A DNA stretch of 35,739 nt from assembly GCA_022843305.1 (NCBI GenBank), contig JALHNX010000029.1, positions 1-35,739 of the forward strand. Direction: 5' to 3'. Every line of letters starts with the position of its first letter. The first letter of the stretch is position 1. The notes under the pieces were generated by a model. It did not search any database, was not told where the DNA came from, and was given only the letters and a program-made list of their open reading frames with translations. Source of the DNA: Pyrinomonadaceae bacterium (GTDB lineage: Bacteria; Acidobacteriota; Blastocatellia; Pyrinomonadales; Pyrinomonadaceae). Shown piece after piece: positions 18,275 through 27,399 of the stretch. The position numbers and the translations under genes are program-made.

Positions 18275-19705
18275 ATGAAGAAAACAAACCTGCAAAAAAA
18301 ACCTGTTGATTCGCTGGCACTGAGTCATCAATTCGTCGAAGAATCGTTTGACCGCGTGACGGGCGCGGAGCTTCTTCACGGAAACGATGTCAGATTGTTA
18401 AAGGACGCGGCGGAAAATTATCCGGCGTGGCTCGCGGCGATTGAATCGGCAAAAGACAGAATCTTTTTTGAAAGCTACATCATTCACGAAGACGAGCAGG
18501 GCGCGCTTTTCGCCGACGCTTTGATCAAAAAGGCGCAAGCAGGCGTTTCGGTCAAATTAATCTACGATTGGATGGGCGGATTCGGCAAGACTTCCCGAAA
18601 GTTCTGGCGGCGTTTACGCGAAGGCGGCATCGAAGTGCGCTGTTACAATCCGCCGACGTTTTTCGACCCGCTGATGATTCTGGTGCGCGATCATCGCAAA
18701 TGTCTGATCGTTGACGGGCAGATCGCGTTCGTCACGGGTTTGTGCGTCGGGCAGGACTGGGTTGGTCGCCCGCAGAAAAATATGCCGCCGTGGCGCGATA
18801 CGGGCGTTGAAATTCGCGGTTCGGCGGTCGCCGAGGTCGAGCGGACTTTTGCCAACGTCTGGGCGATGATGGGCGCGCCGATTGATAAAGACTTGCTGGC
18901 GAAGCGCGAGAATTTCCCGAAAACCGGAAACGTCGCGCTGCGCGTTGTCGAAGGCATTCCGGCAAGCTCGCATATTTACCGCATTGACCAAATCCTCGCC
19001 GCCGGAGCGCGTGAAACGATGTGGATTACCGACGCTTATTTTGTCGGCGTGCCGTCGTATTTGCAGTCAATCAAAGACGCGGCACAGGACGGCGTTGACG
19101 TGCGAATTTTAGTTCCGCAAGGCACGGACATCGGCATTATCCGCGACACGACGCGCTCGACATATCGCGCTTTGCTCGAAGCGGGCGTTAAGGTTTTTGA
19201 ATGGAACGGCTCGATGGTTCACGCCAAAACCGCCGTTTTCGACGGCAGATTTTCGCGCGTCGGTTCGACCAATCTGAACATCGCCAGCTGGTTCGGCAAT
19301 TACGAACTCGACGTTCTGGTCGAAGACGCTGATTTCGGCAGACAGATGCAGGAAATGTTTCTCGAAGATTTGCGGAATTCGACCGAAATCGTGCTTGCCG
19401 ACACGCAAAAACCTAAACAAAAAGGCAGAAAACACAAGCTCAAAGGCAAAGGCGCGGGCAGCGTCCGCAAGGCGACCGCCGGAGCGATCAACGCGGCAAC
19501 TTCAATCGGCGCGGTCATTACGAAACAAACACCGCTCGGCGCGGCGGAAGCGAAACTTTTGTTCATCGTCGGCGCGATTTTGCTCGGCTTCGCGTTGCTT
19601 CTGATATTTTTTCCGCGCATCGCTTCAATCCCGCTCGTCATCATACTGCTCTTATTAGCTTTGCCGACTTTGTTAAAGGCTTTGAGAAATTACAGGAATT
19701 ATTGA
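18275..19705 (+). CDS. Phospholipase D-family cardiolipin synthase-like protein
   Basis: Two HKD motifs: DHRKCLIVDG and VHAKTAVFDG...GSTNLN; hydrophobic C-terminus. Confidence 0.92.
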   Translation: MKKTNLQKKPVDSLALSHQFVEESFDRVTGAELLHGNDVRLLKDAAENYPAWLAAIESAKDRIFFESYIIHEDEQGALFADALIKKAQAGVSVKLIYDWMGGFGKTSRKFWRRLREGGIEVRCYNPPTFFDPLMILVRDHRKCLIVDGQIAFVTGLCVGQDWVGRPQKNMPPWRDTGVEIRGSAVAEVERTFANVWAMMGAPIDKDLLAKRENFPKTGNVALRVVEGIPASSHIYRIDQILAAGARETMWITDAYFVGVPSYLQSIKDAAQDGVDVRILVPQGTDIGIIRDTTRSTYRALLEAGVKVFEWNGSMVHAKTAVFDGRFSRVGSTNLNIASWFGNYELDVLVEDADFGRQMQEMFLEDLRNSTEIVLADTQKPKQKGRKHKLKGKGAGSVRKATAGAINAATSIGAVITKQTPLGAAEAKLLFIVGAILLGFALLLIFFPRIASIPLVIILLLLALPTLLKALRNYRNY

Positions 19706-19712
19706 TTCGTTC

Positions 19713-19804
19713 GTCGTCAGTTGTTCGTTGTTCGTTGCCGATTGAATGTAAGCTAAATTCTAAGTTTGTATTCGACCGGCAACGAACAACGAACAACTGA
19801 CGAC
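19713..19804. repeat. Perfect 28-bp inverted repeat with TTGTTCG heptad words
   Basis: GTCGTCAGTTGTTCGTTGTTCGTTGCCG (19713-19740) / CGGCAACGAACAACGAACAACTGACGAC (19777-19804). Confidence 0.97.
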
Positions 19805-19829
19805 TGACAATATAATGAATTAATTCCGC

Positions 19830-20540
19830 ATGTCAACCTACAACATTCACAAATGCGTCGGCATTGACCGCAAGTTTTCGCCTGAAAGAATCGCCGGGGT
19901 TTTGCGGGAAATTGATGCCGATGTGATCGCTTTGCAGGAAGTTTTGTGTCATTCGAATTCACAAAAACGCGAGCATCAAGCCGAATTTTTGGCGGAAGAA
20001 CTCGGCACCGATTTCTTTCTCGGCGAAAACCGTCAGATTCAGGGCGGACTTTACGGCAACGCGGTTTTGAGCCGTCTGCCTGTCAAACATTCGCAGAATT
20101 TCGACATCAGCATCCGAAAACGCGAACCGCGCGGCTGTCTTTTGACCGAAATCAGCTTGGGCGGCACTCACGAAACCTTACAGTTTTTCAATGTCCATCT
20201 CGGCACGTCGTTTTTCGAGCGTCGTCAACAAGTCCACAAACTGCTCGCCGCGCACGTTCTCGAACACACGAAGTTTGCCGGCAAACGCATCGTCGCGGGC
20301 GATTTCAACGAATGGACGAAAGGTTTGACAACCAAACTTTTCAAAACGAAATTTCAAGCGGTCGAAGCCAAAGCGCATCTCGGACGGGCGCGCACTTTTC
20401 CGGGAATTTTGCCGGTTTTTCATCTCGACCACATTTATTTCGACAAAAATTTCCGATTAACGGACGCATTCCTGCACAAAAGCAAAACTGCGCTCGTCGC
20501 TTCGGATCATCTGCCGATTGTCGCGGAATTCGAGTTTTAG
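19830..20540 (+). CDS. Endonuclease/exonuclease/phosphatase family protein
   Basis: STYNIHKCVGID ... VIALQEVL ... VAGDFNEW ... LDHIYFD ... ASDHLPIVAEFE. Confidence 0.92.
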   Translation: MSTYNIHKCVGIDRKFSPERIAGVLREIDADVIALQEVLCHSNSQKREHQAEFLAEELGTDFFLGENRQIQGGLYGNAVLSRLPVKHSQNFDISIRKREPRGCLLTEISLGGTHETLQFFNVHLGTSFFERRQQVHKLLAAHVLEHTKFAGKRIVAGDFNEWTKGLTTKLFKTKFQAVEAKAHLGRARTFPGILPVFHLDHIYFDKNFRLTDAFLHKSKTALVASDHLPIVAEFEF

Positions 20541-20548
20541 AATGTTTT

Positions 20549-20660
20549 TTAACGCAAAGACGCAGAAGACGCAAAGGATTGTGTAAATTATTTGCAAAAG
20601 AGTTGGATTAGTTATTAAAAAATCTTTGCGTCTTCGTAACTTTGCGGCTTTGCGTTAAAT
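20549..20660. repeat. Inverted repeat, TTAACGCAAAGACGCAAAG family
   Basis: ttaacgcaaagacgcagaagacgcaaaggatt / aatctttgcgtcttcgtaactttgcggctttgcgttaa. Confidence 0.85.
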
Positions 20661-21020
20661 TTATTCTTCTTTTCCCTGCAAATCACGCCTGATAAATTTG
20701 ACCATTTTTTGGATTTCTTCTTCGGTCAGCTGATTTCTGAACGACGGCATCGGCAATTTGCCGTTGGCGATCTGGTCGTAGATTTCGGCTTCGGTCTTTT
20801 GCGCTGCCGCGCCGTAACGAAGGCTCGGAATTATCCGACCGTCAATTTCCTTGCCGTTGGCTTCCTGCCCGTGGCAGATCGCGCAGTTCTGGCGAAAGAT
20901 CGAGGCTTCGTAGGATTTGCTGGTCGCGATCACAAAACTTTTGCGCGGCGCGGCGGCTTGGTTGCAGGCGATCGCCGCCGCGATAAACGATAAAACTATT
21001 ACGATTTTCAAAAACTTCAT
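20661..21020 (-). CDS. Cytochrome c lipoprotein
   Basis: Lipobox AIAC; heme motif CAICH; distal PMPSF. Confidence 0.9.
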   Translation of the reverse strand: MKFLKIVIVLSFIAAAIACNQAAAPRKSFVIATSKSYEASIFRQNCAICHGQEANGKEIDGRIIPSLRYGAAAQKTEAEIYDQIANGKLPMPSFRNQLTEEEIQKMVKFIRRDLQGKEE

Positions 21021-21107
21021 ATTTTAAGCTGAAGCTCGCACGACAGTAAGGGCGAATTTCTTTTTTATCATTTTTCACCCTTGCCAACGCGCGGTTTTCT
21101 GCATTTA

Positions 21108-21338
21108 TTTTGCACTCGCACCTGATTCTTTTGCACTCTTATCCGAAAGTTTTGCACTCTTATCCGAAAGTTTTGCACTCGCACCCGAAAGTTTTGCAAA
21201 GTCATCCCAAAGTTTTGCACTCGCACCCGAAAGTTTTGCAGATGCACCCGAATCTTTTGCAAACCTACCCGAATCTTTTGCAGTTTAACCCGAAAGTTTT
21301 GCAGACGAATCCGAAAGTTTTGCAGACGCACTTCAACG
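21108..21338. repeat. Tandem array of 11 x 21-bp units
   Basis: Consensus TTTTGCAnnnnnanCCgAAag, strict 21-bp period; open on both strands as a heptapeptide repeat. Confidence 0.95.
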
Positions 21339-21374
21339 GTTTTCAGTTTTGCCTTTTGCCTTTTTACTTTTGCC

Positions 21375-22145
21375 TTATTTGATCGCGCCTTCGATTGGAC
21401 TCGACGCTGAGGCGTAGAGACGTTTCGGCATTCTGCCCGACAAATATCCGAGTCTGCCTGCCTGCACCGCAAAGCGCATCGCCGTCGCCATCTGCGCGGC
21501 ATCTTTCGCTTCGGCGATCGCCGTGTTCATCAGGATCGCGTCCGCGCCAAGCTCCATCGCAATCGCCGCGTCGGACGGCACGCCGACACCCGCGTCAACA
21601 ATGATCGTCGCGTCGGGCAATTGCTCGCGCATAATCCGTAAGTTGGAAGGATTCTGCACACCCATTCCCGAACCGATCGGCGCGGCAAGCGGCATCACCG
21701 CCGGACAGCCCGCGTCGAGCAATTTTTTCGCCATTATCAAATCGTCCGTGAAATACGGCAGCACGATAAAGCCTTCCTTTATCAAAACTTTGGCGGCTTC
21801 CAAAGTCTGTTCGTTGTCGGGCAAAAGCGTGATTTTGTCGCCGATAACTTCGAGCTTGATCCAGTCGGTTTCGAGTGCTTCTCTTGCTAATCGCGCTGTC
21901 CGAATCGCGTGTTCGGCATCGTAACAGCCCGCCGTGTTCGGCAGAATCTGCATTTCAGGCGAAAGATAATCGAGAAAAGATTCGGTCGCGCGATCCAAAG
22001 GAACGCGATTGACCGCGACCGTTACCATCTCCGCGCCCGAAGCCTTGTGCGCCGCCTGCATTTCATCGAACGAGCGATATTTTCCCGTCCCGATAATCAG
22101 GCGCGAATTAAATGTTTTTCCCGCTAATGTAAAAGTGTCTGTCAT
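21375..22145 (-). CDS. thiG: Thiazole synthase ThiG
   Basis: [25 protein letters not shown] ... [20 protein letters not shown]. Confidence 0.95.
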   Translation of the reverse strand: MTDTFTLAGKTFNSRLIIGTGKYRSFDEMQAAHKASGAEMVTVAVNRVPLDRATESFLDYLSPEMQILPNTAGCYDAEHAIRTARLAREALETDWIKLEVIGDKITLLPDNEQTLEAAKVLIKEGFIVLPYFTDDLIMAKKLLDAGCPAVMPLAAPIGSGMGVQNPSNLRIMREQLPDATIIVDAGVGVPSDAAIAMELGADAILMNTAIAEAKDAAQMATAMRFAVQAGRLGYLSGRMPKRLYASASSPIEGAIK

Positions 22146-22150
22146 ATAAA

Positions 22151-22282
22151 AATTACGAATTACGAATTACGAATTACGAATTATAAGAATAATCTTATCG
22201 AAAAAGCGCGCGCAAAAGAAACGCGGACTAAATTAGAAAATTTAATCCGCAATTCGTAATTCGTAATTTTTAATTCGTAATT
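22151..22282. repeat. Inverted repeat built from AATTACG heptads
   Basis: aattacgaattacgaattacgaattacgaatta / aattcgtaattcgtaatttttaattcgtaatt. Confidence 0.92.
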
Positions 22283-22285
22283 GAA

Positions 22286-22486
22286 TTAGCCTCCGCCGAC
22301 GAAATGGACGATCTCGATCTTGTCCGCGTCGTTTATCAGAATGCTTTCCCAATCTTTTTTGCGCACGACTTCCCTGTTTAATTCGATCGCGATGCGTTCC
22401 GACGGTAAAGCGAATTCTTTGAGAAGTTCGCGCAAATTTACCTGTTTAGTGATTTCCTTCGTTTCGCCGTTGATTGTAACTTTCAC
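22286..22486 (-). CDS. thiS: Sulfur carrier protein ThiS
   Basis: 66 aa, MKVTINGETKEI ... IEIVHFVGGG with C-terminal GG; directly upstream of thiG. Confidence 0.93.
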   Translation of the reverse strand: MKVTINGETKEITKQVNLRELLKEFALPSERIAIELNREVVRKKDWESILINDADKIEIVHFVGGG

Positions 22487-22529
22487 GACCTAGATTTTAC
22501 CAAACCAATCCAAAATCCAAAATCTAAAA

Positions 22530-23492
22530 TCACCCTTGTCTGACGATCTGGCGAAGTTCGGCTTCTTCACCGGCGCTGATCGCGCGCACTAAAATCGCGC
22601 CGCGCCCCGAACGGAACTGCGGCAATTGCAGATGGACGACGGCGACGCCCTGTTCATTGGTTCGCGCGTGAAAGATCAGCGGGCGAAAGCTCGATCCGAG
22701 AACTTTGACCATGACCTGCGCTTCGCGGATGAAATTTTCCGAACTGCCGCGAAAAACGCGGATGTTGAGAGTTTTTCTTTCACCGGCTTTGAAAACCGTT
22801 TCGTTCAGAAATTCGATTTCGAGATTCGGTTTTTTGAGCTTCGGCGAGGGGTTGTTCAGATCAGGGATCACCTCGACCGCGTCCGCCGACAGGATCGTTT
22901 CGGCTTCGATGATATTACCGGCATCGACGATAAAACCGTCGTCAATTATTTCGAGCGGCAGATCCCAGACGAGTTCTTCTTTCGGCTGCGGAATTGCCGG
23001 CACAAAAGATTCTTTCGGCTGCGGGATCGCCGGCGCGAAATGCTCTTTTACTTCCTTTGGCGGAGTCGGTTTCAGCTCTTTATTAATCGGCGAAACCGTA
23101 AAATTCACATTATTTTGCGACAGCGGCTGAATGTTTCCGACCTGAGTTTTGGGCGAGTTTTGCGGTTTTGAAAGCGGCGCGTGTCCGATGCCGGCTTTCG
23201 CTTCTTTTTTCAATGCCGCTTCTTTCGCGGTCATCTGTTTTAATTCTTCGATGCGTCCGGCACGAACCGCCGCGCAGATGAGTTTGTGCTGTTTTTGCAG
23301 GCGTTCGGCAAGAATCTGTTCATCAAAGCCGCTTTGCACTAAATCATTATACGGCGAACGTTTGCTGGCTAAAATCGTGCCGCGATTATAGACCAGAGAC
23401 AAAATCAGAGGCGTATCCACACCTTTGTCTTCGGTTTGAACGTGATAAATCACGCCGTCGTGTTCAATGTCTGTATTAAATCCGGTTATCAC
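22530..23492 (-). CDS. Conserved hypothetical protein
   Basis: N-terminal MITGFNTDIEHDGVIYHVQTEDKGVDTPLILSLVY, proline-rich linker with repeated PAIPQPKE, C-terminal beta-rich domain. Confidence 0.75.
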   Translation of the reverse strand: MITGFNTDIEHDGVIYHVQTEDKGVDTPLILSLVYNRGTILASKRSPYNDLVQSGFDEQILAERLQKQHKLICAAVRAGRIEELKQMTAKEAALKKEAKAGIGHAPLSKPQNSPKTQVGNIQPLSQNNVNFTVSPINKELKPTPPKEVKEHFAPAIPQPKESFVPAIPQPKEELVWDLPLEIIDDGFIVDAGNIIEAETILSADAVEVIPDLNNPSPKLKKPNLEIEFLNETVFKAGERKTLNIRVFRGSSENFIREAQVMVKVLGSSFRPLIFHARTNEQGVAVVHLQLPQFRSGRGAILVRAISAGEEAELRQIVRQG

Positions 23493-23746
23493 AATTTCAG
23501 TAAAAGAGGCGAGTAAAGGCAGTAGTTTAAGGCAAAAGCGCCATTAATGAAATTATCACAGGCGGTTGCGGTCGGTCAATAAAAATTAGTCGGGATTCGA
23601 TTCCGACCGAAAACTCTCGACTCTCGACTCTTGACTCTCTTTTCGGCTTAACTTACGATTTAATTTGTGCAATAATTCTCAAATTTAACAGGTGTTACTT
23701 TCTCTTTAATTTTACAGCTTTAAAGCAAGGAAAATTAGAAATTTCG

Positions 23747-24235
23747 ATGAACGATTTCAGCATAATGGATTACGCGCCGATTGGCATAATGTTTCTGGTC
23801 GCAATCGGTTTCGCCGCCAGCCAGCTTCTGGTAACGCAGCTGATCGGACCGCGCAAACGGACGGCAACAAAACTGATGCCGTATGAGTGCGGCAAAGACC
23901 CGGTCGGTTCGGCGCGCGACAGATTTTCGATCAAATTTTATACGGTCGCCGTAATTTTCCTGTTGTTCGATATAGAAGTTCTGTTTATGGTTCCGTTCGC
24001 CGTCGCGTTCAAATATCTGTTGGAACAGGAAAAAATCAGCGGGGTAATGTTCGGCACAATTGCCTTGATCGAAATTTTAATCTTTATCGGCACATTGATC
24101 GTCGGATATATCTACGTCTGGAAAAAAGGCACGTTCGATTGGGGCTTGCAATCACGCGCCGAAGCCCGCAACGAGGCGAAAGCAATGGCAAACGCGAAAC
24201 GGCAGGAAGCATCCAATCTTCAAAAAGCGGCATAA
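23747..24235 (+). CDS. nuoA: NADH-quinone oxidoreductase subunit A
   Basis: [38 protein letters not shown]. Confidence 0.96.
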   Translation: MNDFSIMDYAPIGIMFLVAIGFAASQLLVTQLIGPRKRTATKLMPYECGKDPVGSARDRFSIKFYTVAVIFLLFDIEVLFMVPFAVAFKYLLEQEKISGVMFGTIALIEILIFIGTLIVGYIYVWKKGTFDWGLQSRAEARNEAKAMANAKRQEASNLQKAA

Positions 24236-24366
24236 GGATTTGGGATCGGGGATTTGGGATTTCGGATTTAATAATCCTCGATAATAAAAAGTTTTGGTGA
24301 AAAAAGTTTGAAGGAGAAAGGAATTCAGAAAAAAATCCGAAATCCGAAATCTGAAATCCGAAAATC
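24236..24366. repeat. Inverted repeat with GGGATTT/ATCCGAA heptads in the nuoA-nuoB spacer
   Basis: 34-nt arms, 26/34 paired; 7-bp internal period. Confidence 0.85.
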
Positions 24367-24372
24367 AAAATA

Positions 24373-25020
24373 ATGGGTTTAGAAAATAATCTTTGGGAAT
24401 CACTGCCGGATGTCATTACCGTCAAATTAGATGCCGTCATCAATTGGGCGCGAAAATCTTCAATCTGGCCGGCCACGTTCGGGCTTGCCTGTTGTGCGAT
24501 TGAAATGATGAACAGCGTTTCGGCGAGAAACGATCTGTCGCGCTTCGGTGCGGAAACATTTCGCGCTTCGCCGCGGCAGGCGGACGTAATGATCGTTTCA
24601 GGCAGAGTTTCGCGGAAAATGGCGCCGGTTCTGCGTCGAATTTACGACCAGATGCCGGAACCGAAATGGGTTATTTCAATGGGCGCGTGCGCCACGAGCG
24701 GCGGCGTTTTCGATAATTATGCGATTGTCCAGGGCGTTGACAAGATCGTGCCGGTTGACATTTATATTCCGGGCTGTCCGCCGCGACCGGAAATGCTCGT
24801 CCACGCGATTATGATGCTTCAGGACAAAATTATGAAGGAATCGGTCAAAGACCGTTACGATACGTTCGAGGAAGAATCGCGCCGCTCGATCGTTCCCGGA
24901 ACTTTGCCCGTCACGGAAGGCACGGCACTCGAAAGAGAAACCGAAATCGAGGTTTCGCAAAACAAAGTTTCGCGTCCTTATACGATTCCTTCACGTCACG
25001 AGCGACGAAAATCATCGTAA
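24373..25020 (+). CDS. nuoB: NADH-quinone oxidoreductase subunit B
   Basis: [15 protein letters not shown] ... [37 protein letters not shown]. Confidence 0.97.
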   Translation: MGLENNLWESLPDVITVKLDAVINWARKSSIWPATFGLACCAIEMMNSVSARNDLSRFGAETFRASPRQADVMIVSGRVSRKMAPVLRRIYDQMPEPKWVISMGACATSGGVFDNYAIVQGVDKIVPVDIYIPGCPPRPEMLVHAIMMLQDKIMKESVKDRYDTFEEESRRSIVPGTLPVTEGTALERETEIEVSQNKVSRPYTIPSRHERRKSS

Positions 25021-25027
25021 GATTTTA

Positions 25028-25063
25028 CGGCGGTGAAATTCTCGGAAAATTCGCCGCTTTTTT
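25028..25063 (+). terminator. Intrinsic-terminator-like hairpin between nuoB and nuoC
   Basis: GGCGGTGAAATT ctcgg AAAATTCGCCGC followed by TTTTTT. Confidence 0.6.
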
Positions 25064-25071
25064 ATTAAAAT

Positions 25072-25557
25072 ATGGCTGATACAGCAGTTTTATTAGAATT
25101 TGTCGAAAAATTGAAAGCGGAAAACGCCGATTGGGTCGCAGACGTTAAAGACGCGCTCGGCGAAGTTACCGTTACCGTTCCGCGTGAAGCGATTTCCGGA
25201 GTCTGCACGGTTTTGAAAACGGCGCACGGTTTTGATATGCTTGCCGATTTGTGCGGTGCTGACCGCGGACCGGAAGAAGACCCGCGTTTCGAGGTCAATT
25301 ATCATCTGTTTTCGACCACGCATCACAAACGTCTGCGCCTGAAAGTGCTTTTATCGGAAGATGATCCGCACGTCGAAACCGTTTCGAGCATCTGGAAAAC
25401 CGCCGATTGGCACGAGCGCGAAACTTTCGATCTGCTCGGCGTGATCTTCGACAATCACCCCGATTTGCGCCGAATTCTTTTGCCGTCTGATTTCGACGGA
25501 CATGCACTCAGGAAAGATTATCCGCTGCGCGGTTACGAGCCGTATAGTTTGAGCTAA
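25072..25557 (+). CDS. nuoC: NADH-quinone oxidoreductase subunit C
   Basis: DWHERETFDLLGVIFDNHPDLRRILLPSDFDGHALRKDYPLRGYE. Confidence 0.96.
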   Translation: MADTAVLLEFVEKLKAENADWVADVKDALGEVTVTVPREAISGVCTVLKTAHGFDMLADLCGADRGPEEDPRFEVNYHLFSTTHHKRLRLKVLLSEDDPHVETVSSIWKTADWHERETFDLLGVIFDNHPDLRRILLPSDFDGHALRKDYPLRGYEPYSLS

Positions 25558-25562
25558 GAAAA

Positions 25563-26174
25563 ATGATTAACGAACAAATCCGAGAGGCTTTAAATGAAGT
25601 TCGTCCGCTGCCGATAACTTACACGGTGGACGATTTGGAGTTTATGCCGGAGGATGACAATCGGTATGAAATTATTGGAGGAAATCTTTTTGTGTCACGC
25701 GCTCCGCATCTCGACCACCAGCGAACAATAACCAATTTCATGCGGGTTTTCATACCATATCTCGACAAAAATCCGATTGGGGAAATTTTTACTACACCGG
25801 GCGTGATTTTCGGTAAGGATGATGCGGTAATTCCCGACCTTGTTTTTGCAACACACGAAACCATCGAAAAAAACGTGGTGGTAACGGATGAGAAGTTTGA
25901 GGGAAAATTTATTGCCGCGCCGGAACTCTTGATCGAAATTTTGTCTTACAGCAAAAAAGACATTGAGCGCGACCGTGTTGTCAAACGCGAGCTTTACGGA
26001 AAATACGGTGTGAAAGAATATTGGGTAGTTGACGGAATGTTTAATACGATTGAAGTTTATCGTTTGACCGAACAAGGACTCGACCGAATTAAAAGATTCG
26101 AGATCAACGAATCAATCGAAACGCCGCTTTTGCCGCAATTCGAGTTGAACTTGACCGATATTTTCAGATTTTAA
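25563..26174 (+). CDS. Uma2-family (DUF820) putative endonuclease
   Basis: VIPDLVFATHE ... APELLIEILSYSKKDIERDRVVKRELYGKYGVKEYWVVDG. Confidence 0.9.
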   Translation: MINEQIREALNEVRPLPITYTVDDLEFMPEDDNRYEIIGGNLFVSRAPHLDHQRTITNFMRVFIPYLDKNPIGEIFTTPGVIFGKDDAVIPDLVFATHETIEKNVVVTDEKFEGKFIAAPELLIEILSYSKKDIERDRVVKRELYGKYGVKEYWVVDGMFNTIEVYRLTEQGLDRIKRFEINESIETPLLPQFELNLTDIFRF

Positions 26175-26178
26175 TTTT

Positions 26179-27399
26179 ATGTCAACAGCAGTAGAAAATT
26201 TACCGAACCAGTTTGATGTTCTCGACGAAAATCTCGATTCGCAGATGACGCTTTCGATGGGACCGCAGCACCCTTCGACGCACGGCGTTTTGCGGCTCGA
26301 TCTGCGGCTCGACGGCGAACTCGTGATCAAAGCCATTCCCGACATCGGCTATTTGCACACGGGAATGGAAAAGTTGTTCGAATATAAAAAATACCAGCAA
26401 GGCATCGTCATTACCGACCGCATGGATTATCTCAATCCTTTGGGGAACAATCTTGTTTACGTGATGGCGGCGGAAAAACTTCTCGGTTTGGAAATTCCTG
26501 AAAGAGCGCAGGTGATCCGCGTTTTGATGTGCGAACTGCAGCGCATCGCCTCGCATATGGTCTGGCTCGGCACGGGCGCGCTCGATCTCGGTGCGATGAG
26601 CGTTTTCTTTTTCGCTTTTCGCCAGCGCGAAAAGATTTTGAATTTGATCGAAGCGGCTTCGGGCGGACGGATGACACCGAGCTATTTTCGAATCGGTGGT
26701 TTGATGATGGATTTGCCGGCGGGATTTGAACGCCGCGTCAGACAGTTTTTAGACGATTTTCCCGAAGCGCTCGACACGTTCGATACACTGGTGACGGGCA
26801 ATACGATCTGGCAGTCGCGGACGATGGGAATCGGCGTAATCTCAAGAGAAGATGCGATTGATTTCGGATTGACGGGACCTTGTCTGCGCGCGAGCGGCGT
26901 TGATCTCGATCTGCGGCGCGACAATCCTTATACAGGTTATGAAACCTACGATTTTGAAATTCCGGTCGAAAAGGACGGTGATGTCTGGTCGCGATTTTTG
27001 GTGCGGATGCGCGAACTGCGCGAGTCGTGGAAGATCGTCCGACAGGCGTTGGACAGACTAAAACCGGGACCGACGAAAGCCGACGCGCCGAAAGTCGTTT
27101 TGCCCGACCGCGACGATATGCGAAAACATATGGATTCGCTGATCCATCATTTTTTGATTGTCGCCGAAGGTTTCAATGTGCCGGAAGGCGAAGTTTATCA
27201 CGCGATCGAAGCGTCGAAAGGCGAACTCGGCGTTTATATGAAATCGAACGGCGGTCCGAAACCCGAACGCGTCCATTTCCGCGGTCCGAGCTTTGTCAAT
27301 CTGCAGTCGCTGCCCCTGATGAGCGAAGGCGAAATGGTCGCCGACGTCGTCGCGATCATCGGCTCGCTCGATATTGTTTTGGGAGAAATCGACCGCTAA
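26179..27399 (+). CDS. nuoD: NADH-quinone oxidoreductase subunit D
   Basis: MTLSMGPQHPSTHGVLRLDLRLDGE ... C-terminal VVAIIGSLDIVLGEIDR. Confidence 0.97.
   Translation: MSTAVENLPNQFDVLDENLDSQMTLSMGPQHPSTHGVLRLDLRLDGELVIKAIPDIGYLHTGMEKLFEYKKYQQGIVITDRMDYLNPLGNNLVYVMAAEKLLGLEIPERAQVIRVLMCELQRIASHMVWLGTGALDLGAMSVFFFAFRQREKILNLIEAASGGRMTPSYFRIGGLMMDLPAGFERRVRQFLDDFPEALDTFDTLVTGNTIWQSRTMGIGVISREDAIDFGLTGPCLRASGVDLDLRRDNPYTGYETYDFEIPVEKDGDVWSRFLVRMRELRESWKIVRQALDRLKPGPTKADAPKVVLPDRDDMRKHMDSLIHHFLIVAEGFNVPEGEVYHAIEASKGELGVYMKSNGGPKPERVHFRGPSFVNLQSLPLMSEGEMVADVVAIIGSLDIVLGEIDR

Noticed and set aside
21108-21338. CRISPR array
   Set aside because: Unit is only 21 bp with about 5 variable nucleotides, no ~30-nt unique spacers and no cas genes nearby.
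22487-22530. TPP riboswitch upstream of thiS
   Set aside because: The spacer before thiS is only about 40 nt and shows AATCCAA-type repeats, with no recognisable THI-box core.
27027-27398. N-terminal extension of the TonB-like ORF
   Set aside because: Overlaps nuoD in another frame; the signal-peptide start at 27399 is far more plausible.
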